A DNA stretch of 46,276 nt from a bacterium (GTDB lineage Bacteria > Patescibacteriota > Dojkabacteria > B142 > OLB20), in the NCBI GenBank assembly GCA_021463645.1, contig JAJTYI010000004.1, forward strand, positions 1 to 46,276, written 5' to 3'. A program made the position numbers and the translations under genes. Under the pieces are notes generated by a model. The model did no database searches. It worked only from the letters and a program-made list of their open reading frames with translations, and had not been told where the DNA came from. Of this stretch, positions 16,835 through 24,900 are shown one piece after another. The number at the start of each line of letters is the position of its first letter. Within the stretch, counting starts at the first letter, position 1.

Positions 16835-18235
16835 ATGAACGAACAACCAATTCACGCCCCTAAGTTAGAAACACCCCAAACTCAGCCCAAACCAGTCAAG
16901 AAATCCGTTGATTCTCTGGTAATCCAGTACATTTTTTTCACTATTATCTTTACGATAATCATTGGAGTGTTTAGTTTAATAATGTCGGCAATTGCACAGG
17001 AAAGAAATGAAATCGCATATAGAAATTATTCAGGTACAGCAGAACTTTACGGCGGACCTCTAGCACAGTCTGCTCCTAGTTTGGGGATGCTTGATACACA
17101 AAGTTCACTCTATGTGGAAAATGATCTATCTTACGCTACTGCAAAAAGATATGTAGAGAATACAAGCCTACAGTCAACCGATGCAGATGTGACAATTACT
17201 GCAGATTTCGTAAAAAAGGGCTTAGTTTACCAACCAACATTCAAAACCAGCTTCAAAGCAAACTATTTGTTGAAAAATGAGCTAAATGAAGAAAGTTTGA
17301 TTAAATTCCAATTTCCGTTCCCAGGAAATATTAGCTCACAAGAGATTAGTAATGCTACATTATTAGTTAATGGAGAAGAAGTAACTAATGCGAAGACTCA
17401 AATCACTATTAATCCGACTAAATCGCCCTATGATTATAATTACTACAACAATACTCAATACGACGGACTAAGCTGGGAAGGAAAAATTCCAGCAGGGGAA
17501 GATGTTAACGTAGAGGTTAGATACGAAACTGTGGGAGTCTCTAGTTTTAATTACGAAGGAATTGAAAATCCTAAAGGATCCCAAGACTTCAAATTCAAAG
17601 TTACAATTAATGGAACAAGGTCATACGATGTCAATGATGGTCTAGCAGTAAGTGACAGAGAATTTGGTGACGGTGCTGTAAGTTTGTTCTGGGACAAACC
17701 TGATCTCTACTCAAAGCCAAAAGTGAGTATAACTGTTGGTGACAAACTTAACCCATCTGCTCAAGTATCTAGGGTTTATTTAACGATGGCACCAGTGTAT
17801 TTCGTATTTATAATAATTACACTTTATTTGGCGTATAGATTTGGTAAAAGAAAGCTATCATTATTTGATATGCTTCTTGTCACAATATTGTTTACACTGT
17901 ATTTCCCATTCGTACATTATCTTTCGAGTTTCACCATTGATCCTACGATTGAACTTTTCAGTAATTTCTCTAAAGTGCCTAATTTCTCCATGCCACTCTA
18001 TCTGGCATTCCTTATAGCAGTGGTAGTTATTGGGGGATTGATGTATTACCTTCTTGGACGAATTGCGGGTTTCAAATTTAGCTCGAAATTTGTAATTCCT
18101 GAAATGATTTTGGCACTAGGATTCTTCCCACTTGTCGTAACAATTCCTGAATATTCAATGTTATTAGTGATCGTAGGAGTAATAGCGCTAATGGCTATAA
18201 TTATTCAAACAAGAGTGAAGATGTTACGTGAGTAG
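16835..18235 (+). CDS. CreD-like integral membrane protein
   Basis: 466 residues, close to CreD (about 450). Topology fits CreD: one N-terminal helix (about 29-52), then an ERNE...GTAELYGGP stretch resembling the CreD ERQ...GxQxLxGPxL region, a large beta-rich extracytoplasmic domain (65-305) and five or so C-terminal helices (from 310) ending in TRVKML, compare the CreD C-terminal TRK. Identity is weak, so this is a fold- and topology-level call. It starts 112 bases after the ABC permease and is followed by a strong terminator at 18267, so it may be the last gene of that unit. Function unknown; envelope stress is only a guess by family. Confidence 0.5.
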   Translation: MNEQPIHAPKLETPQTQPKPVKKSVDSLVIQYIFFTIIFTIIIGVFSLIMSAIAQERNEIAYRNYSGTAELYGGPLAQSAPSLGMLDTQSSLYVENDLSYATAKRYVENTSLQSTDADVTITADFVKKGLVYQPTFKTSFKANYLLKNELNEESLIKFQFPFPGNISSQEISNATLLVNGEEVTNAKTQITINPTKSPYDYNYYNNTQYDGLSWEGKIPAGEDVNVEVRYETVGVSSFNYEGIENPKGSQDFKFKVTINGTRSYDVNDGLAVSDREFGDGAVSLFWDKPDLYSKPKVSITVGDKLNPSAQVSRVYLTMAPVYFVFIIITLYLAYRFGKRKLSLFDMLLVTILFTLYFPFVHYLSSFTIDPTIELFSNFSKVPNFSMPLYLAFLIAVVVIGGLMYYLLGRIAGFKFSSKFVIPEMILALGFFPLVVTIPEYSMLLVIVGVIALMAIIIQTRVKMLRE

Positions 18236-18266
18236 TTGAGTCGATAAATCACGCGTGGTATCATAC

Positions 18267-18305
18267 AAACATCACTGTTTAAAAGGCAGTGATGTTTCAT
18301 TTTAA
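18267..18305 (+). terminator. Rho-independent terminator after the CreD-like gene
   Basis: A perfect 11-bp stem (AAACATCACTG at 18267-18277 with CAGTGATGTTT at 18287-18297) and a 9-base loop are followed by TCATTTTAATT. Confidence 0.75.
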
Positions 18306-18321
18306 TTATTATTAGTAATAA

Positions 18322-18918
18322 ATGGCAGACATCGCTAACTTGGCGGACAAACCGCAAAAAACCATGATGAATCCATTATTTGAACTCCCTGTTGGGGACA
18401 ATGCTCCTGAGGAAATCAATATGCTTGTAGAAACACCTATGGGTTCTATCAATAAGTTTGAATTCCATACAAATACCGGATTGTTGAAATTGGACAGAGT
18501 TTTGTTCGAAAAATTGCCCTATCCTATCGAATACGGAGCAATTCCACAAACATGGGATGAGGATGAGGATTTACTAGACGTAATGTGTATCTTAACTTAT
18601 CCGACTTTCCCAGGTTGTTTGATTTCTGTCAGACCTATCGGTGTTATGCTTTTCAATGATAGTGGTGAGAAAGACGACAAAATTCTAGCGGTTCCAGTCG
18701 ATGATATTCGTTATAAACACATAAAATCTATTACTGATTTGTCAGAACACCAGAAAGACGAAATCGGCTTCTTTTTTGAGAGATACAAGGATTTACAATT
18801 TAAATACAAAGGCCAAACTGATAAAAAGGTTGTAGTGGAAGGATGGGGTGAAAAAGAAAAAGCTTATGAAATCATCAATGAGGCAGTGAAGTTGTTCGGG
18901 GAGAAGTTTGGGAAGTAA
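18322..18918 (+). CDS. ppa: Inorganic pyrophosphatase, soluble family I
   Basis: 198 residues. It hydrolyses pyrophosphate to phosphate with Mg2+ in the cytoplasm and pulls biosynthetic reactions forward. Landmarks: INMLVETPMGSINKFEF (Ppa: EIPKGSxxKYE), LKLDRVL, YPIEYGAIPQTWDEDEDLLDVM (Ppa: YPxxYGFIPxTxxxDGDPLDVL) with the acidic metal-binding cluster, PVDDIRY, and a C-terminal VVVEGWGEKEKA matching the Ppa xxGWxxxxxA stretch. About 20 residues are added at the N-terminus compared with short bacterial Ppa. It is a single gene between two hairpins, one on each side. Confidence 0.93.
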   Translation: MADIANLADKPQKTMMNPLFELPVGDNAPEEINMLVETPMGSINKFEFHTNTGLLKLDRVLFEKLPYPIEYGAIPQTWDEDEDLLDVMCILTYPTFPGCLISVRPIGVMLFNDSGEKDDKILAVPVDDIRYKHIKSITDLSEHQKDEIGFFFERYKDLQFKYKGQTDKKVVVEGWGEKEKAYEIINEAVKLFGEKFGK

Positions 18919-18937
18919 ATATTATACAAAGGATTTT

Positions 18938-18975
18938 ATAGCCTCATCGTGAGTTTTCAAGATGGGGCTATTTAT
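18938..18975 (+). terminator. Probable terminator after ppa
   Basis: An 11-bp stem with one G-U pair (ATAGCCTCATC at 18938-18948 with GATGGGGCTAT at 18961-18971) is followed by a short AT-rich tail, TTATATATT. The U-tract is weak. Confidence 0.5.
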
Positions 18976-18982
18976 ATATTAA

Positions 18983-18991
18983 TGATATAAT
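18983..18991 (+). promoter_or_regulatory. Extended -10 promoter (TGaTATAAT) of the RSH-like gene
   Basis: An exact TGATATAAT lies 28 bases before the ATG at 19020 and directly after the ppa hairpin. Confidence 0.5.
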
Positions 18992-19019
18992 AATAGGGTA
19001 TAGTTTTCTGTTATTTCTG

Positions 19020-21614
19020 ATGAATCCCGAACAAGAATTAGTAATAACTCCAGAGATTAAAGATCGTTTAAATAACGATCCCTATTTGATGGCTTCTTTT
19101 CATCTCGGTCGTTTAGAGAAACAAAATGGTGGACAAAATCCTATAGAACAAATTGTTAGAAATGAAAATAGGGAACAAGCTTGGTTAGAATTCAAATACG
19201 GTGTTGCATTACAAGATCTATTTTTTACCCCTACATCAAGAGAAACATGGTTAGAAGATACTGTAAATTTTGCCACCCCCGAAGAAATTGAACACGAATT
19301 CGCATTTTACTTGGGCGCCAACTACATCAATTCTGAAGAATATTCTTTATTATTAAATGCCTTAGAAGTTAGTAAATTTATTCACGCAAATGACAAGAGA
19401 AGAGATGGTTTAAGGAGATCATTATACGGGCATCTATTACCCGGGTTAAGGGTGATTTTCGATAATAGGGGGGAAATAATAAATGATATTCTTGAAGATG
19501 ATGGGGATGATCCACTTAATTTTTTTGAATCAGTATTTACATTTATAGGACATGATTGGTTAGAGGATATTAAAGACTCTAAATTTGAAGAATATATCGA
19601 TCATTTTCCCCCTCAACTTAAAGATAATATTGAAGCTTTGACACATTCTAAAGGTGAGGGAGTATCAATAGAAGAGTATGCGAAAAAAATTGCGGGTAAA
19701 AAGCGGGTAATAAAATTTGTAAAGATGATAGACCGAATGGTAAATCATATCGATGATATTGGAAAAGCTCCTACTCTAGAAGTATTAACGGATGAGAAAT
19801 ATAAATCAAGACCTATGAAATATCTTGAGGAAACAAAAGAGAATTATCTAGAGGTATTTAGAGGTTCAAATTTACCTTTATTTAATAAGTTTGAACAAGT
19901 ACTTAAAAAAATTGAAAGAGATCAAGAATTATCAACAAACTATATAAAATATATTCACAATATCATTGTGGAGTGGATGGGTAGGCCGGGGAAGGTTGGA
20001 AACAGGGCGGATAGGTATGAGCATATGATTAGGATGATAAAAGATCTGGAGCAGAATTCTTCCAAATACGGTGTAGTAAACTCGACAGGTATGGTTGGGG
20101 CAATTTTTTTACATGACTTCGTAGAAACCAAGGCGTTCCAAGATAAATTACGGTCCACTTTAGCAACTATGGATGAGAGTAATCCAGAAATGGCAGAATT
20201 ATTAAGATATTCTATTGGAATTGCTTATTCATCAAAAGCGATTGAAGATAAGTCCGAGATACCTGTCCATAATATCAATTCAGTATACGGATTGAACATT
20301 GGTCCTGACCTTTCAGAGGAGAAGAAGGAGGAATTGAAAGATTTTAAACAACATTTGCACTCAATTCTGGGCAAACCTAGTAAGAGTCATGATAACAGTC
20401 GGAAACGAAGCTTCGAGTTCTTCAGAGCTAATAAAGATAAATTTTTTAGACTAAGACCTTCTATGGGAAATATCCCATTAAAGGCATTTAGGGAATCTCA
20501 GGCATTTGATATTGAGGGTCCTTTGCTAAGGTCATTAGAATTCTTAGATAATATTGATCATCTTGAAGGAATCGAAGAAATTGACCCTACCTACCTTTGG
20601 AGGCAATTGCAGGAATGTACATATCTTCTGATTCCCTTGATTGAATCGTTTGGACTTAAGGGAATGGCAAAGGTACTAAATAATAAAGTTGAAGAAAAAT
20701 TTCAGAGGGAACTATTATCTGAAGAAGGGTTTAATGAAATTCAATCTAAAGTAGATCAGTATATGTCACAATCCGAATTTGGAGTGAATAAAATGGAGAA
20801 GGTAATTAAGCGGGTAGCCTCATCTACGGGTGTAATTGAATTTGATAGAAAAAGTTTTATGGGTATTTTTAATAAATTCCTCTCGGAAGGAAGAACTCGA
20901 GTTACAGATATATTTCGATGTAGGATTGTTCTTAAAGAGAGTCAGGATGATGGATCATTTATGTTAAGTGCTTTTGAAACCATTGAAAATATTTTGTCGG
21001 AATTCGAAGAATCACAGAAAAATGATAATTTCGCAAATCTGTCACTTTCTATTGGAAGGCCATATGAAAGAGTTGATGGGGAAAAACCGAAATTAGCTAT
21101 AAGAATATCACTTCCTGATAATGAAGACTTTAAATTAGTGGCAAAAGACTTTGAGAAAAAGACAAGGCAAAGACTTGGAATTGATGAGATGATTGACCTA
21201 GTTCAATTTGTAGATCGAAAAACAGGATATAAGGATATAAAAGTGGTGTTTATGTTAGGTGATAAAGATAATCCTGATGCAGACCCTGTTTTTTATGAAA
21301 TGATAATCACCGATCCAGATAAACATCAGAACAACACTTTCGGTACAGCAGCAAGGGTTTATAAGTCGATTTCTCGGAGGTTTAAGGAAAAAGATATTAA
21401 ACCTGAGGAAAACGAATTGGATATTTTGCAAGAATTTTATAGGAGGTCGGGGATTTACGCAATAATGTCAACGAAAGGATTTTATATCTCTAGAAAATCT
21501 AGACAATGGTTAGTGGATAAAAAACTAGCTAAGGATGAACAATTAAAGGGCAAAAATATTGTTGACAGATTTAAAGGAATTATTACAAAAAACTCTAGTT
21601 ACATATTTCCTTAA
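19020..21614 (+). CDS. Divergent RelA/SpoT-homologue-like protein with two HD modules and a synthetase-like domain
   Basis: 864 residues, no membrane segments. First HD module: H138 (YGH), H178-D179 (GHDWLED) and D238 (MIDRMVNH), followed by YLEETKENYLEVF; this order and spacing match the RSH ppGpp-hydrolase HD (HDVVED, ADRLHN, AEETLEIYAPLA). Second module: H335, H365-D366 (FLHDFVET) and D510 or D513, followed by ECTYLLIPLIESFGLKGMAK, like the RSH connector. Then a RelA/SpoT synthetase-like stretch: K611-S612 in DRKSFMGIFNKFL (RSH: KSIYSIYRKM), D630 in TDIFRCRIV (RSH: DLIAIR), Y737 in TGYKDIK (RSH: NGYQSIH) and E760 in YEMIIT (RSH: EIQIRT). The His of SIH and the RT of IQIRT are not conserved. 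No TGS or ACT domain follows. Predicted to make and/or break (p)ppGpp or a related nucleotide; activity is inference. Confidence 0.7.
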   Translation: MNPEQELVITPEIKDRLNNDPYLMASFHLGRLEKQNGGQNPIEQIVRNENREQAWLEFKYGVALQDLFFTPTSRETWLEDTVNFATPEEIEHEFAFYLGANYINSEEYSLLLNALEVSKFIHANDKRRDGLRRSLYGHLLPGLRVIFDNRGEIINDILEDDGDDPLNFFESVFTFIGHDWLEDIKDSKFEEYIDHFPPQLKDNIEALTHSKGEGVSIEEYAKKIAGKKRVIKFVKMIDRMVNHIDDIGKAPTLEVLTDEKYKSRPMKYLEETKENYLEVFRGSNLPLFNKFEQVLKKIERDQELSTNYIKYIHNIIVEWMGRPGKVGNRADRYEHMIRMIKDLEQNSSKYGVVNSTGMVGAIFLHDFVETKAFQDKLRSTLATMDESNPEMAELLRYSIGIAYSSKAIEDKSEIPVHNINSVYGLNIGPDLSEEKKEELKDFKQHLHSILGKPSKSHDNSRKRSFEFFRANKDKFFRLRPSMGNIPLKAFRESQAFDIEGPLLRSLEFLDNIDHLEGIEEIDPTYLWRQLQECTYLLIPLIESFGLKGMAKVLNNKVEEKFQRELLSEEGFNEIQSKVDQYMSQSEFGVNKMEKVIKRVASSTGVIEFDRKSFMGIFNKFLSEGRTRVTDIFRCRIVLKESQDDGSFMLSAFETIENILSEFEESQKNDNFANLSLSIGRPYERVDGEKPKLAIRISLPDNEDFKLVAKDFEKKTRQRLGIDEMIDLVQFVDRKTGYKDIKVVFMLGDKDNPDADPVFYEMIITDPDKHQNNTFGTAARVYKSISRRFKEKDIKPEENELDILQEFYRRSGIYAIMSTKGFYISRKSRQWLVDKKLAKDEQLKGKNIVDRFKGIITKNSSYIFP

Positions 21615-21972
21615 ACTAACTTTACTTGCTTGCTGTGGTTTTGGGTCACTTTACTCAGTAAAACTATCATATCCTTTTTCATCTAATAGAGTTTGTTATT
21701 ACAACTGTAGTTAGGAAATTATTGCAAACCCGAGCTAAGATACTTATGCTCAGAGGCAAGAAATAGCCCTATGTAATCTTTCTTTTGATAATATTTCTAA
21801 AAGAAAATAATTCAGGTTTTATTAGTAATCAACGTTTCCCGAATGTTTAAAATAGGGGGATATGGTTAAATCAATCTCAATAAAACAAGAAAAAGTGTCA
21901 CTTTAGTTAGTTGCTTTCGTTTTGTGAACTAGATACAATATTATTACCCCATTTATTTTTTAAATAAATTTT
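21615..21972. other. 358-base intergenic region before the 1699-residue surface gene
   Basis: No gene seen. It holds a possible hairpin at 21732-21751 (GAGCTAAG paired with CTTA and GCTC around one bulged T), preceded by GCAAACC and followed by GGCAAGAAATAGCC. It also contains two copies of GTCACTTTA (21645 and 21897). The length suggests a long 5' leader or regulatory region for the gene at 21973, but no known riboswitch could be assigned. Confidence 0.3.
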
Positions 21973-24900
21973 ATGCCTCGCAAAAAGTATATTTCAGTTC
22001 TGACAGTTTTTTTTATCCTACTACAGTATTTTTCGCCTCTGGTGGGGTTGATTCCGGTACAAGCTACTGGAAATTCATTTAAGATGCCGAAACCAACTCC
22101 TATTGAGAATTTAAGTGTTTGTCCAGAAGGTAATGGTTGGACCGATCACATAGGGAAAGGTGCGGATGGTAATGTAAATTATACAGCCCCAACTGGTTAT
22201 GTCGTTGATTCCGTATGTATAAAGGGTGGGAATGAACTTAATAGCCCTAATGGTTATTTGGAGATCTTCACATCCAATAGTTGGTATAAAACTGGGACTA
22301 CGAATTGTGTTGGAGCTGCAGGAATAGGAAATCAAATGGCAAGTGCGTTACGAAATCCGAATGCAGAAGGAAATAAATGTGCAGATATTTCACATGCTTC
22401 ATTCAAATTAGCTAGAGTACAAGGTGCAGAGCTTGTATGTACCCCTGGTGTGAACCTATTAAAGAATGCAGATTTTGAAACACCAGTAGTTACTACCGCA
22501 ACAAACTGGGACATAGTCCCTAGTGGTACAACTGGTTTAGAATGGAAAGTAGAATGGCAAAGTATAGATACATTATTCGAAGGACAGAATAGACCTGAAA
22601 TTGCAAATCTCGAATTACATAAAGGTGTTAATGGGTGGCTTCCTCAAACAGGTTCACAATATGCTGAACTTGATTCTGATTGGTTTGGACCTACAAATCC
22701 ATTAACCAATGAACCTACTTCAGTTAAAATAAGTCAAGAAATTGCAACAATCCCTAATTACGAATACAAGGTTGAATATCATTTCTCACCTCGACCTGGA
22801 ACACCAGATGCAGATAATAAACTTGTTTCAGCTTGGGCAGGAAATACTTTGGAAACACATATTGCTACAGGAGGTGCAAACACATCATGGACAAAGCATA
22901 CAGAAACAATAGAAGCCACATCAGAGAAAGCGATTTTATCTTTCATGGATGATGGTAATCCAAACTCGCTAGGCACTTTCCTAGACAACGTAAGTGTAGA
23001 GTGTATCGGACCAGCAGTAGAGCCGACTACAACACCAACGAATACACCAACACCATCATTAACACCTACTCCAGAAGTATGTAGCGAAGGTCCAACATGG
23101 GTAAGTGGCATTTTAGAAGGAACAGATCAGGGTACAGAAAAAGATGGTTCTGCAGTACTCGCAGAAAGATCCAATCCAAACAATACATTAGGTGAAGCTG
23201 ATGGAAAATTCTTTAGTCTAGGACTTGGCGGAGTACTAATGGTTGAATTCGAATATCCTGTGTTAAATGTTGAAGATAAAATGGATATTTCGGTTCATGA
23301 AGTTACAAATGGCCGTACGTCTTATCCTGAAGAAAAGGCAAAAGTAGAAGTTAGTTTAGATGGAGATACATATTTTGAATTGGGTACAGCAAGTAACAAA
23401 TCAAATACAACTGGAGATGCAAGTGGACAAGGAGGAAATGGAGTTTCGCTTTTTGATCTTGAAACAGTAGGACTAGAAGCAGCTAAGTATCTAAGAATTA
23501 CCGATACCACAAACTATGCTCTACACATCGCCAGTGCTGATGGATATGATCTTGATGCAATCGATGCAACATATGGTTTGTGTGAAGAGCAGGAACTTCC
23601 TGACTTTGCAGATGTCACAGTCTGTAAACAAGATAATCAACAAAATTATCTTCCAGGATGGAATGTTCAGTTGTTAGGAGAATTTCTAGAAACAGTTGAA
23701 GTTGAACCTGATGACAAAATAGGAGATCCTTATACTCCAAGTTACTCATCAGAACTACCAGAAGGAGATTATGTTCTAATGGCAAGGGGAACTTATAAAT
23801 ACCGAGGAGGAACAGAATTATTAACTGATCCTGCCTATTCACAGAGGTTAGAATCTGATGGATTTGTAGGTCCATATATCCCATGGATAAATGTGATGGA
23901 TTTGACCACAACAGGTGCTCTTGGAGTTACAGTTAATGATGCTCCAGCAGATTGGGGTTACTTCTCACCAGCGAATACATATGCAAGAGGTTTTGAGAAT
24001 TATACAGGTGAATTTAAATTTACATCTTTCGATAACAACATAACTGATAATGAAGGCTCAATGTATGTGGATATTTACGAAGGTTATGCAGGATTTACTG
24101 AAGAAGATGGTTGTATAACTTTTGAAAATGTTCCTTATGGAGACTACATGACAAACGAAATCTTAATGAAAGATTGGGAAAATGTCAGTGGTCAAGCTAC
24201 TGAAGTGGTAGTTGAAAATGAAACTGAAACATTTACATTAGTAAATAGACCAGTTAGCGAGCCAGCAAAACTACTTGCAACCAAAGTTGTATGTAGTGAA
24301 GAGCAATACTTACCAAATAATCAACAAGGTCCAATTGACGCAGATACAGCTGCTGAGTGGGTTGCTCAAAGTGGAGGACAGTGTAAGATTGAAGAAGACT
24401 GGGATTTCCAATGGGGACCAGCAGGAAGTGGAAGTTTCGGAGACTTTCAGGAAAATACAACTGAGATGGGAGATCCATGGACAACATTTAGTTCAGGTGT
24501 TGAAGTCGAGTTACCAGAACTAGGAAGTGTCGGTGGAAGAGTAGAACTAAGAGAAGTCTTCCCAGATGATAGTTTTGTTCCTTTCTCAAATGATGGGAAT
24601 GTCAGTGCAGAATTCTACTGTACTGGTGATACCGCTAATTACGACAACTGGGAATGGTTGAGCGGCTATGAAAAAGACAATACATATTACTGTGTTGCAT
24701 TTAACGCAGAGAAAATAGGAGCAATTGAAGGTATGAAATTCGAAGATGCAAATGCAAACGGAGAGAGAGATGATGAAGAAATGGGAATTCCAAATTGGCA
24801 AATTGTCCTCAAACCTGAAACCCTTGAACCAATTTATGATCTTGATTTACCTGCAAATAGTCCAACTGGTGTAAATACTGGAGTTTTATCAAGCTCGAAA

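Noticed and set aside
21721-21775. Cyclic-di-GMP-I riboswitch-like GCAAACC followed by GGCAAG
   Set aside because: The GGACGCAAAGCC core and the GAAA tetraloop stem are missing; the match is only a few bases.
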